Positions 43,324-51,278 of a DNA stretch of 64,000 nt are shown piece after piece. The notes under the pieces were generated by a model that worked only from the letters and a program-made list of their open reading frames with translations, was not told where the DNA came from and ran no database searches. Both the position numbers and the translations under genes were made by a program. The stretch comes from Rhodobacterales bacterium (GTDB taxonomy: Bacteria; Pseudomonadota; Alphaproteobacteria; Rhodobacterales; Rhodobacteraceae): positions 186,001 to 250,000 of the forward strand of contig JAJNPS010000052.1 of the NCBI GenBank assembly GCA_021155205.1, written 5' to 3'. Numbering within the stretch: position 1 is the first letter of the stretch; every line of letters begins with the position of its first letter.

Positions 43324-43800
43324 ATGGCGAAGGAAATGAGAAAAGTCGAAGAGATGCGGGACCTTCTCGCACAGATCGGCACCATCTGCGACACCGGGTT
43401 CGCGCTTGCCATCCACATCCGCTTTACGCGGTCTGCCCTGCTTTACCGCACCTACGACCCTCAATGGATCGAACATTACAGCGAAAAAGGCTACTTTCTC
43501 TCCGATCCCGTTGTGCATTGGGGGTTGATGAATGAAGGTTCGGTCGACTGGGATATGCTTGAACCGCAGGACAGCGCGGGCGTTATGGCAGATGCCAAGC
43601 GTTTTGGCCTGTTCAATGGCTGGACGTTTGCGGTCGGCCCCGCAACCTCTCGGACGATTTCCGGTCATACCAAATCCGGGCTGCCCTTCACGGCGGAAGA
43701 ACGTCGCAAGATCGAAGCATTGGTCACAAAGGCGCATGACATGACCAACGACATCGACACCATGGACCCTGCCACAGTCGAGGCGCTGCGCGCGCTCTGA
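43324..43800 (+). CDS. LuxR-type autoinducer-binding protein lacking the HTH domain
   Basis: A 158-residue protein equal to the signal-binding half of LuxR regulators. Pocket residues Trp48, Tyr52, Asp61, Pro62 and Trp66 are all kept in DPQWIEHYSEKGYFLSDP and VVHWG. It ends DPATVEALRAL-stop, exactly where the next-door LuxR continues into its GerE helix-turn-helix (TGAEIEALRLL). It could therefore bind signal and dimerise but not bind DNA, like the truncated antiactivator TrlR of Agrobacterium. A C-terminal deletion is the alternative. It abuts the sdhB 3' end with 14 bp between. Confidence 0.82.
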   Translation: MAKEMRKVEEMRDLLAQIGTICDTGFALAIHIRFTRSALLYRTYDPQWIEHYSEKGYFLSDPVVHWGLMNEGSVDWDMLEPQDSAGVMADAKRFGLFNGWTFAVGPATSRTISGHTKSGLPFTAEERRKIEALVTKAHDMTNDIDTMDPATVEALRAL

Positions 43801-43814
43801 CGGCGGCGCGCGGT

Positions 43815-44591
43815 TCAGACGACGCGATCGACCATCATGTGCTTGATTTCCGCGATAGCCTTGGCCGGGTTCAGCCCCTTGGGGCAGGTCTTGGCGCAAT
43901 TCATGATGGTATGGCAGCGGTACAGCTTGAACGGGTCTTCCAGCGCGTCCAGCCGCTCGGGCGTCGCCTCGTCGCGGCTGTCCGTGATCCAGCGATAGGC
44001 GTGCAACAGCGCAGCGGGTCCAAGATACTTGTCCCCGTTCCACCAATAGCTGGGGCACGATGTCGAACAACACGCGCACATCACACATTCATACAACCCA
44101 TCAAGCTTGCCACGGTCTTCTATCGACTGACGCCACTCCCGCGCAGGTTGAGTTGTTTTAGTCTCCAGCCATGGCATGATCGAGGCGTGCTGGGCGTAAA
44201 AGTGTGTCAAATCGGGGACGAGGTCCTTGATCACGGACAAATGTGGCAAGGGATAGATGCGCACATCGCCCTTGATTTCATCCAGGCCATAGATGCAGGC
44301 CAGCGTGTTGATCCCGTCGATGTTCATCGCGCAGGACCCGCAGATCCCCTCACGGCAGGACCGCCGGAAGGTCAGCGTGGGGTCGATCTCGGTCTTGATC
44401 TTGATCAGCGCGTCAAGAACCATCGGCCCGCAGGCATCAAGATCGACGAAATAGGTGTCCACGCGGGGGTTCTCGCCGTCATCGGGCGTCCAGCGATAGA
44501 CCTGGACCTTGCGGATGTTCTTGCCTTCGGGCCGGGGCCAGGTTTTTCCCGTGCGGATTTTTGAATTCTTGGGCAGCGTGAACTGAACCAT
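43815..44591 (-). CDS. sdhB: Succinate dehydrogenase iron-sulfur subunit
   Basis: A 258-residue protein starting MVQFTLPKNSKI. The 2Fe-2S cluster cysteines lie in SCREGICGSCAMNIDG and a later LAC. The 4Fe-4S and 3Fe-4S clusters lie in CVMCACCSTSCPSYWWNG and CHTIMNCAKTCPKGLNP. It passes electrons from the SdhA flavin to quinone within complex II at the inner membrane. It is the last gene of sdhCDA, two lipoprotein genes, sdhB. Confidence 0.97.
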   Translation of the reverse strand: MVQFTLPKNSKIRTGKTWPRPEGKNIRKVQVYRWTPDDGENPRVDTYFVDLDACGPMVLDALIKIKTEIDPTLTFRRSCREGICGSCAMNIDGINTLACIYGLDEIKGDVRIYPLPHLSVIKDLVPDLTHFYAQHASIMPWLETKTTQPAREWRQSIEDRGKLDGLYECVMCACCSTSCPSYWWNGDKYLGPAALLHAYRWITDSRDEATPERLDALEDPFKLYRCHTIMNCAKTCPKGLNPAKAIAEIKHMMVDRVV

Positions 44592-44595
44592 GGGA

Positions 44596-44901
44596 TCAGC
44601 CTTTCCAGTCCGGGAATGAATAGAGCGGCCGCGACGGCGGCACGCCGACGCGCTGCACCACACAGGCGTCATAGACCGCCGACGGGTCGCGCCCCATGAT
44701 GTAATCCGACGTCACCGTCACTTCCAGCGACCCAGACGTGCGGCCATCCGACCCGGCACCCACGGCAATCTCGCCGCGTGGCTGCTGGGCAAGGCGCGCG
44801 CGCTGATAACAGTCCCGTTCGGCCTGGGCGAGCGTCACCGGCCCGCAGGCGGCAAGGACCGCGACAAGCCCGAGGGCCGGACTGCGCAGATGACTTGGCA
44901 T
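44596..44901 (-). CDS. Putative small lipoprotein in the sdh operon (second)
   Basis: A 101-residue protein starting MPSHLRSPALGLVAVLAACG, with a lipobox (VLAAC) for lipid attachment at Cys19. The mature part is short, with no known domain (SLEVTVTSDYIMGRDPSAVY is its most structured stretch). It ends 4 bp before sdhB starts, so expression is coupled to complex II genes. The function is unknown. A role in envelope assembly or complex II biogenesis is only a guess from position. Confidence 0.7.
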   Translation of the reverse strand: MPSHLRSPALGLVAVLAACGPVTLAQAERDCYQRARLAQQPRGEIAVGAGSDGRTSGSLEVTVTSDYIMGRDPSAVYDACVVQRVGVPPSRPLYSFPDWKG

Positions 44902-44909
44902 CCCGGGCC

Positions 44910-45224
44910 TCACAGGATCGGCGGCACGCCCGCCGCCGCATAGCACGCCCGAGCGCCGGGCCGCAGCGCGATGGCGCGGATCGTGGCCTTTGTGGATGTC
45001 CCGGCCTCCACCCCCACATCGCGGGCCAGGATGTCGATCTCGTCTTGCGTCGCGGCGTTCAGGATACAGTCCGTCGCTGCCTGCGCCAGGCCGAGCGGCA
45101 TGTTGACGTTGACCACCGGCGTCACGACTGTTTCCGCCGTGCGGCGCGCAACCTTGTCCAGCGCCTCTTGCGGCGAGCAGGCGGCAAGGACTGCAAATGT
45201 AGCACCGAGCATCAGACGTGTCAT
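44910..45224 (-). CDS. Putative small lipoprotein in the sdh operon (first)
   Basis: A 104-residue protein starting MTRLMLGATFAVLAACSPQE with a clear lipobox (VLAAC). The mature part is mostly helical (EALDKVARRTAETVVTPVVN, DEIDILARDVGVEAG). No family is recognised. It lies between sdhA and sdhB, 8 bp before the second lipoprotein gene. An ATG at 45257 is less likely because it would put charged residues ahead of the signal peptide. Confidence 0.72.
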   Translation of the reverse strand: MTRLMLGATFAVLAACSPQEALDKVARRTAETVVTPVVNVNMPLGLAQAATDCILNAATQDEIDILARDVGVEAGTSTKATIRAIALRPGARACYAAAGVPPIL

Positions 45225-45330
45225 AAGGTTCGCCCCATCGTTCGCAAACTCCAGCATCGCGCGTCAACCGGCAGCCCGCAAATCACCTTGCGTATCGGTT
45301 TATGCCTTTTGCCTGTCATGATTGCCAAAA

Positions 45331-47133
45331 TCAGTAAACCCGCGCCTTGGGTGCGATCTTTGCCAGATCAATCCCGCCATCCGCCGCCTTTGTCAGTGGG
45401 TCAAGATGCACCGGGCGCGTCCCGAGCCGCACTTTTGCTTCATCGACATAGGCCAGCGAGTGCACCCGCCAGTTCACGTCGTCGCGGTCCGGGTAATCCT
45501 CCTGCGCATGCGCACCGCGGCTTTCCTTGCGCGCCTCGGCCGCGACGATGGTCGCCAGCGCATTCGGCATCAGGTTCTGCAGCTCCAGCGTCTCCATCAG
45601 GTCCGAATTCCAGACCAGACTGCGGTCGGTCACATGGATATCCGCCATCTTGTCCGCGATTGCGGTCATCTTCTTGACGCCATCGGCCAGCGTCCTGTCG
45701 GTGCGGAAAACCGCCGCATCGGCCTGCATGGTCCTTTGCATCTCCAACCGCAGGGCCGCCGTCGGGGTGCCGCCCTTGGCGTTGCGTGCGGCATCGAACC
45801 GGGCCAGCGCCTTGTCGACCTCCACCTTGTTCAGCCCAGGCACCGCCGTCTTGGGGTCAACCACTTCCGCCGCCTTGATCGCCGCCGCGCGGCCAAAGAC
45901 CACCAGGTCGATCAGGCTGTTCGACCCCAGCCGGTTCGCGCCATGCACGGACGCGCAGCCCGCCTCGCCCACCGCCATCAGGCCTGGAAAGATAGCGTCC
46001 GGCTTGCCCGGTTTGGGGTCCAGCACTTCACCCCAATAGTTCGTGGGGATGCCGCCCATGTTGTAATGCACGGTCGGGATGACCGGGATCGGTTCCTTCA
46101 ACAGATCCACGCCTGCGAAAATCCGGGCACTTTCGGTGATGCCCGGCAGACGCAGTTCCAGGGTCTCCTTCGGCAGGTGGTTCAGGTTCAGGTGGATATG
46201 GTCCTTGTTCGGCCCCACGCCGCGCCCTTCGCGGATCTCGATCGTCATGCAGCGGCTGACCACATCGCGGGACGCCAGATCCTTGTAAGTCGGCGCATAG
46301 CGTTCCATGAACCGCTCGCCTTCGCTGTTCGTCAGATACCCGCCCTCGCCCCGCGCGCCTTCGGTGATCAGACACCCCGAGCCGTAGATGCCGGTCGGAT
46401 GGAACTGCACGAACTCCATGTCCTGCAAGGGCAGGCCCGCCCGCGCCACCATGCCACCGCCATCGCCGGTGCAGGTGTGGGCTGAGGTCGCGCTGAAATA
46501 GGCCCGCCCGTAACCGCCGGTCGCCAGCACCACCATCTTGGCGTTGAAGACATGGATCGTGCCGTCATCGAGCTTCCACGCCACCACGCCGGTACATGCG
46601 CCGTCCGTGATCACAAGGTCCAGCGCGAAGTATTCGATATAGAACTCAGCGTTGTTCTTCAGCGACTGGCCATAAAGCGTATGCAGGATCGCGTGCCCCG
46701 TGCGGTCGGCGGCGGCACAGGTGCGCTGCACCGGCGGGCCCTCGCCAAACTCGGTCGTATGGCCGCCAAAGGGGCGCTGGTAGATCTTGCCATCCTCGGT
46801 GCGGCTGAACGGCACCCCGTAATGCTCCAGCTCATAGACCGCCTTCGGCGCCTCGCGTGCGAGGTACTCCATCGCATCGGTATCGCCCAGCCAGTCCGAC
46901 CCCTTGACGGTGTCGTACATGTGCCATTGCCACGAATCCGGCCCCATGTTCCCCAAGCTGGCCGCAATCCCGCCCTGCGCCGCCACCGTATGGCTGCGCG
47001 TCGGAAACACCTTGGTCACGCAGGCCGTGCGCAGACCCTGCTCCGCCATGCCCAACGTCGCGCGCAGGCCCGCGCCCCCGGCACCGACAACCACCACGTC
47101 ATAGTCATGCACTTCATAGGGATAGGCGGTCAT
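45331..47133 (-). CDS. sdhA: Succinate dehydrogenase flavoprotein subunit
   Basis: A 600-residue flavoprotein. The FAD-binding VVVGAGGAGLRATLGMAEQG, the covalent-FAD His in TRSHTVAAQGGIAASLGNMG, the substrate-binding QFHPTGIYGSG and EGARGEGGYL, and the late SVHGANRLGSNSL segment all match SdhA. It oxidises succinate to fumarate, linking the TCA cycle to the respiratory chain. It begins 10 bp after sdhD. Confidence 0.97.
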   Translation of the reverse strand: MTAYPYEVHDYDVVVVGAGGAGLRATLGMAEQGLRTACVTKVFPTRSHTVAAQGGIAASLGNMGPDSWQWHMYDTVKGSDWLGDTDAMEYLAREAPKAVYELEHYGVPFSRTEDGKIYQRPFGGHTTEFGEGPPVQRTCAAADRTGHAILHTLYGQSLKNNAEFYIEYFALDLVITDGACTGVVAWKLDDGTIHVFNAKMVVLATGGYGRAYFSATSAHTCTGDGGGMVARAGLPLQDMEFVQFHPTGIYGSGCLITEGARGEGGYLTNSEGERFMERYAPTYKDLASRDVVSRCMTIEIREGRGVGPNKDHIHLNLNHLPKETLELRLPGITESARIFAGVDLLKEPIPVIPTVHYNMGGIPTNYWGEVLDPKPGKPDAIFPGLMAVGEAGCASVHGANRLGSNSLIDLVVFGRAAAIKAAEVVDPKTAVPGLNKVEVDKALARFDAARNAKGGTPTAALRLEMQRTMQADAAVFRTDRTLADGVKKMTAIADKMADIHVTDRSLVWNSDLMETLELQNLMPNALATIVAAEARKESRGAHAQEDYPDRDDVNWRVHSLAYVDEAKVRLGTRPVHLDPLTKAADGGIDLAKIAPKARVY

Positions 47134-47143
47134 TCCGGTTCCT

Positions 47144-47527
47144 TCACAACGCGATCTTGATCAGGGCGAACAGCCCCGTTGCGGCAATCACCCAGGCCAG
47201 CGAGATCACGAAGATCACCAGCATCTTGCGCGCCGTGCCGCGCGCGTAATCCTCGATCATCATCGTGGCCCCCATCGCGAAATGGCGCATGCCGACGACC
47301 AGCACCAGCGCGGTCAGGATCGCGAGGAACGGGTGCGAAAACGCCCGAACCACCGCCGCATGGTCCTGCCCCAGGGTCGATCCGAACAGATAGACCCATG
47401 TTGGCACCAGAAACGCGAGCGCAACCGATGACACCGTCATCGACCAGTGACGGGCGGTGCCGGTATGCCCGGCCCCACGGCCTTCGGCGCGCTTGCGGGC
47501 GGTCAGATAGCGCATGTTGCCCCCCAT
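47144..47527 (-). CDS. sdhD: Succinate dehydrogenase membrane anchor subunit
   Basis: A 127-residue protein starting MGGNMRYLTARKRAEG, where the ATG overlaps the sdhC stop (TGATG). There are three hydrophobic helices at about 34-48, 66-86 and 100-124. The haem-side residues are not certain, but HFAMGATMMIEDYARG matches the alphaproteobacterial SdhD pattern. With SdhC it anchors SdhAB and carries haem b and the quinone site. Confidence 0.92.
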   Translation of the reverse strand: MGGNMRYLTARKRAEGRGAGHTGTARHWSMTVSSVALAFLVPTWVYLFGSTLGQDHAAVVRAFSHPFLAILTALVLVVGMRHFAMGATMMIEDYARGTARKMLVIFVISLAWVIAATGLFALIKIAL

Positions 47528-47910
47528 CAGACGATCAGGATGGTGACGATGGTCAGGACGACCGACCCGATGATGCAGGCCCATCCCAGCCGTTCCGCGG
47601 TCGGGACGTCCAGCCCGTGACCCGCATCGAAGTAAAGGTGCCGCAGCCCCGCCAGAAAGTGATACCAGACCGCCAGCGCCGACGCGGCAAAGACCAGATC
47701 GCCGAACCAGGATGTCGCGACGGCATTGGCGACGGCAAAGTATTCCGGCCCGGTGGCCGCCGCCAGCAACCACCACACGGCTAGGATCACCCCGAAGATC
47801 AGCGCATTGCCGGTGATCCGGGTCAGGATCGACGACACGGATGTCATCTGGATCCGGTAAACCTGCAGATGCGGGGATAGCGGCCGCTCGACTTGCTTGG
47901 CTTGGGTCAT
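47527..47910 (-). CDS. sdhC: Succinate dehydrogenase cytochrome b556 subunit
   Basis: A 127-residue membrane protein. The conserved N-terminus RPLSPHLQVYRIQMTSVSSI, with TRITG following, and the haem-ligating region WYHFLAGLRHLYFDAGHG are typical of SdhC. Three hydrophobic helices span the membrane. It is the first gene of the sdh operon. Two GTGATCAC palindromes, 21 bp apart, lie 147-175 bp upstream. Confidence 0.94.
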   Translation of the reverse strand: MTQAKQVERPLSPHLQVYRIQMTSVSSILTRITGNALIFGVILAVWWLLAAATGPEYFAVANAVATSWFGDLVFAASALAVWYHFLAGLRHLYFDAGHGLDVPTAERLGWACIIGSVVLTIVTILIV

Positions 47911-48056
47911 CAGGGCTCCGTCTGTCGCTTGGGTCGCCGCCTCAGCGGCGGCAGGTTGCGCGCGACCATCTAGTTAGCGGATATTTCCGACGAGTCACGC
48001 GCAACGTCGCCGCAGTTGCAGCATGTTTCCGTTAACAGGACAACAAAATCTGACTT

Positions 48057-48085
48057 GTGATCACTATTTTCCGGGCTGTGATCAC
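48057..48085. promoter_or_regulatory. Two GTGATCAC palindromes upstream of sdhC
   Basis: Perfect 8-bp palindromes lie at 48057-48064 and 48078-48085, exactly 21 bp apart start to start (two helical turns). They sit between sdhC (leftward) and the 3' end of the mesaconyl-CoA hydratase gene. The same octamer at the same 21-bp spacing occurs three times before sucC, pointing to a shared regulator. Confidence 0.65.
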
Positions 48086-48099
48086 GTCGAATCACCGAC

Positions 48100-49131
48100 C
48101 TAAACGGGCATCAGCGCCCAATAGTCCATGTCCAGAAGAATATCCGGGTCGTAGCCTCCGCCTTCATCGCGCAAGGCAAAGGGTGCGGCCCCGGCCTTGA
48201 CCGCGACGGTGCGCAGGCGGATCGCCCCTGTCCCGGGGGCCGCGGTCGCGGCCGTGTCCAGCACTTCGGACCAGGCCCGCACCGTATCGCCCGCATGACA
48301 CGGATTGGCATGCGCGCCTGCATTCAGCGCCACGATCAGTTGCGCATTGGCCAACCCGTTGAAGGACAGGCTTCGCGCCAGGCTGATCACATGCCCGCCA
48401 TAGACCAGCCGCCGTCCATCCGGTCGCGCTGTCGCGTCGAAATGCACCCGCGCGGTATTCTGCCACAGGCGTGTGGCCATCATGTGTTCGGCCTCCTCCA
48501 CTGTGGCGCCGTCAACGTGGTCGATCCGCTCTCCCACAGCATAGTCGCCCCAGCGGTGCGGCTCTCCGGCCATGGCAAAGTCATAGTTCGTGAAATCAAG
48601 TCCCTGCGGGATGACAAGCTGGTCCGCACTGACCAGTGGCGCAACATCGGGCACCACGGTCGGAGGCGCGGTTGCGCCAAGGTCACGCTTTTTCACCATC
48701 ACCCAGCGCACATAGTCCAGCACCGGCTGGTCTGCCTGGTTCAGCCCCGTGGTCCGGACATAGACCACGCCGGCCTGGCCGCTGGAATTCTGTTTCAGCC
48801 CGATCACGGTTGACACCGCCCGCAATGTGTCGCCCGGCCAGACCGGCCGCAGCCAGCGCATCCCGGCGTATCCCAGATTGGCGATGGCGTTCAGGCTGAT
48901 GTCCGGGACCGTCTTGCCTAGGATCAGGTGAAACACCATCAGATCGTCCAGAGGCGATCCCGGCAGCCCGACCCGCCGCGCAAATTCGTCCGACGAATGG
49001 ATCGCGTGCCGCGAAGGGTAAAGCGCGTGGTAAAGCGCACGCTCACCGCCCGACACGGTGCGCGGCACGGCATGCACGATGGTCTGCCCAACCGCGAAAT
49101 CCTCGAAGAACCGGCCCGCGCTCGTCTTCAT
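48100..49131 (-). CDS. mch: Mesaconyl-CoA hydratase (beta-methylmalyl-CoA dehydratase)
   Basis: A 343-residue double-hotdog MaoC-type hydratase. The first half begins GRFFEDFAVGQTIVHAVPRT and contains YHALYPSRHAIHSSDEFARR; the second has FAMAGEPHRWGDYAVGERID and VYGGHVISLARSLSF. The length and neighbours match the Rhodobacter enzyme that hydrates mesaconyl-CoA in the ethylmalonyl-CoA pathway. It overlaps the DUF1737 gene by 4 bp and lies in the DUF1737, NnrU, malyl-CoA thioesterase cluster between the sdh and mdh genes. Confidence 0.9.
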   Translation of the reverse strand: MKTSAGRFFEDFAVGQTIVHAVPRTVSGGERALYHALYPSRHAIHSSDEFARRVGLPGSPLDDLMVFHLILGKTVPDISLNAIANLGYAGMRWLRPVWPGDTLRAVSTVIGLKQNSSGQAGVVYVRTTGLNQADQPVLDYVRWVMVKKRDLGATAPPTVVPDVAPLVSADQLVIPQGLDFTNYDFAMAGEPHRWGDYAVGERIDHVDGATVEEAEHMMATRLWQNTARVHFDATARPDGRRLVYGGHVISLARSLSFNGLANAQLIVALNAGAHANPCHAGDTVRAWSEVLDTAATAAPGTGAIRLRTVAVKAGAAPFALRDEGGGYDPDILLDMDYWALMPV

Positions 49132-49331
49132 TGGTCCGACAGCTTGGTCTCGGGCGAATATTCGCCATGCGCGTCCTTGACCACCGCCTGCCCGCAGCGC
49201 ATCACGCCGCGCGCCGCATCAAAGGCATAGGCCGGCGGACCATGCAGGCTCCAGCCCTTGTTCAGCGCCGCCGTGACCTTGTGGCAGAACGCGGATGTGT
49301 CGTCATCACTTAGAAAACGGTAAAGTTTCAT
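49128..49331 (-). CDS. DUF1737-family protein
   Basis: A 67-residue protein starting MKLYRFLSDDDTSAFCHKVT. The family pattern ALNKGWSLHGPPAYAFDAA is clear. The function is unknown. It overlaps the hydratase start (ATGA) and follows the NnrU gene by 4 bp, so it belongs to the ethylmalonyl-CoA cluster transcript. Confidence 0.82.
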   Translation of the reverse strand: MKLYRFLSDDDTSAFCHKVTAALNKGWSLHGPPAYAFDAARGVMRCGQAVVKDAHGEYSPETKLSDQ

Positions 49332-49335
49332 GGAT

Positions 49336-49881
49336 TTAACCGAACGGCCAATAGCCAAGCCAATTGTGTATGAACCCGATGACGGCCAGCACCACCACGG
49401 TTCCGATCACCGCCTGCACCTCGTTCTTCACTGGCCAGCCGTGTTCGGGCACCCAGTCCCCGCTGGCCCGGTTGATCACGATCACCGACACCACCGCCCA
49501 GACCAGCAGCCCGCCGAACAGCACCAGCGATGCAAGGTCGCCGTTGACCAGCAGATGCGCCACCGCCCAGGTCTTGACCGCTGTCAGTTGCGGATGACGG
49601 ATTTTCGTCGTGATCCAGGTCTTTGCCCCGCTGGAGACGAACAGGTATATCGCAAGGATCATCAAGAGGTTGTTGACACGCGTCAGGAACGGGGGCGACG
49701 ACCACAGGACAACCACGTCCGCCGCGCGATAGCCGATCACCATCAGAACGATCGCGGCAAGCGATGCAACCGCCACGACGGCCTTGCCGGGATCGCCCAT
49801 TCGCGCCCGCGCATCCGGGGCCAGACGTTTGAAAAGGTGCGCGGACGACCACAGCAACAGGCCTAGGATGAGCAGGGTCAT
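49336..49881 (-). CDS. NnrU-family membrane protein
   Basis: A 181-residue polytopic protein with about five hydrophobic spans. LLWSSAHLFKRLAPDARARM, then GYRAADVVVLWSSPP and a late GFIHNWLGYWPFG, are typical of NnrU proteins. First named in nitrite/nitric oxide reduction clusters, the family also occurs here beside ethylmalonyl-CoA genes in Rhodobacteraceae. No denitrification gene is nearby, so that name does not imply function. Confidence 0.85.
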   Translation of the reverse strand: MTLLILGLLLWSSAHLFKRLAPDARARMGDPGKAVVAVASLAAIVLMVIGYRAADVVVLWSSPPFLTRVNNLLMILAIYLFVSSGAKTWITTKIRHPQLTAVKTWAVAHLLVNGDLASLVLFGGLLVWAVVSVIVINRASGDWVPEHGWPVKNEVQAVIGTVVVLAVIGFIHNWLGYWPFG

Positions 49882-49917
49882 AGGTGTTCTCCATTCGGGT
49901 TTTGCGCTACCCTGCCG

Positions 49918-50766
49918 TCAAATGCCGCTGGCGGCAATCGCCTCTGCGCGGGCCAGTGTGGCGCGGGCCGCGGCGACATGCAGGTTCTCCACGATACGCC
50001 CGTCCAGTACCGCGACACCCTGCCCGGCCTTCAGTGCCGTCTCAAAGGCCTCGATCTGCCGTCGCGCCAGCGCCACGTCATCGCTGCTTGGTGAAAAGGC
50101 CGCATTCGCCGCCGCGATCTGCGCCGGATGGATCAGGGTCTTGCCGTCAAACCCCATGTCGCGCCCTTGCTGACATTCCGCTGCAAATCCCGCGTCGTCG
50201 CGCAAGGTGTTGTACACGCCGTCCACGATCACCTTGCCATGCGCGCGTGCCGCCAGCACGCACAGACCAAGACCCGTTATCAGCGGCAGACGGTCGGCGC
50301 GCGCCCGCGACCCCAGGTCCTTGGCAAGATCGTTGGTGCCCATCACCATGCCCGCCAGACGCGGATGCCCGGCAATGGCTGCGGCATTCAGCATGGCCAG
50401 CGGCGTCTCCATCATCGCCCAAAGGGGGATCGCCGGAACCCTTGCGGCCAGCGCGTCCAGATCATCGGCCGTCTGGACCTTGGGCAGGATCAGCCCGTCG
50501 ACGCCGGCATGACGGGCAAAGGCCTTTATGTCCGCCTCGGCCCAAGGCGTTCCCAGACCGTTGACCCGCACCAGCCGCACGCGCGCGCCAAAGTCGCCAG
50601 CGCCCAGCGCATCCGCCAGCGCGTCGCGCGCCTGCGCCTTTTCATCCGGCGCTACCGCGTCCTCCAGATCCAGGATCAGCGCGTCGGCGGGCAGGGATCG
50701 CGCCTTGTCCATCGCGCGCGCATTGCTGGCCGGAATGTAGAGAACCGACCGGAACGACCGCAGCAT
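49918..50766 (-). CDS. mcl2: (3S)-malyl-CoA thioesterase (Mcl2-like, HpcH/CitE family)
   Basis: A 282-residue barrel protein starting MLRSFRSVLYIPASNARAMD after AAAGGCG. LILDLEDAVAPDEKAQAR and WAMMETPLAMLNAAAIAG hold the acidic metal and CoA residues, and GFDGKTLIHPAQIAAAN the CoA loop. R. sphaeroides has a longer lyase (Mcl1) and a shorter thioesterase (Mcl2). Size and position beside NnrU, DUF1737 and mch fit Mcl2, which hydrolyses malyl-CoA to malate and drives the pathway. A citrate-lyase beta-like activity is the alternative. Confidence 0.85.
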   Translation of the reverse strand: MLRSFRSVLYIPASNARAMDKARSLPADALILDLEDAVAPDEKAQARDALADALGAGDFGARVRLVRVNGLGTPWAEADIKAFARHAGVDGLILPKVQTADDLDALAARVPAIPLWAMMETPLAMLNAAAIAGHPRLAGMVMGTNDLAKDLGSRARADRLPLITGLGLCVLAARAHGKVIVDGVYNTLRDDAGFAAECQQGRDMGFDGKTLIHPAQIAAANAAFSPSSDDVALARRQIEAFETALKAGQGVAVLDGRIVENLHVAAARATLARAEAIAASGI

Positions 50767-50972
50767 GATTCGCCTTTCAGCAATTTTCTTTCGTTTCGAA
50801 GCACGCTCTTGCCATATTCGGCAAGAGATTTTCCGCTGCGGTGCAGAAAATCCCCCGCGCATCCGCATGAACGCCGCGTTAACCCGTTTTTGGCCCGCCC
50901 TGATCAGCCTGTGCCCGACAACCGCGTCCGCAGGTGCCGGATCGTGGGAACCATATCCGAAAGGCAACACCT

Positions 50973-51240
50973 ATGATGCGCATGATGATGGCTTTGTCCC
51001 TGGGATTTGCAGGTGTGGTGCTTGCCGTCCAGATTGCCCGCGCCGAACCGCAATGCGCCACACGCGAGACGGTGGTGCGGGTATTGGCCGACCGCTATGG
51101 CGAGAACGCCGCAGCCTTGGCCTGGCAGGACCCACACAGGTGAGGGAGGTGTTCGCCAATGACGGCGCCGGTACCTGGCCATGACGCTGACCATGTCCAA
51201 CGGCGTGACAGGCATGGTGGCCTCGGGACAAGGCTTTTAG
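50973..51240 (+). pseudogene. Small secreted protein gene, broken by two frameshifts
   Basis: Read across frames, it gives a signal peptide (MMRMMMALSLGFAGVVLAVQ, then IARAEPQ), CATRETVVRVLADRYGE, then after a shift RRSLGLAGPTQVREVFANDG (continuing AGTW), then after a second shift MTLTMSNGVTGMVASGQGF and stop. The continuous reading resembles a short periplasmic protein family of related bacteria, in which a second Cys normally precedes the VASGQ stretch (Gly here). No intact frame exists, so it is decaying. Confidence 0.6.
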
Positions 51241-51278
51241 ACGCTTGACGACCCGCTGCCGGCGCGCGGTCAGAACAT

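Noticed and set aside
45322..46485. 387-codon plus-strand frame opposite sdhA
   Set aside because: It has Arg/His/Gln-rich shadow composition and overlaps a certain SdhA gene.
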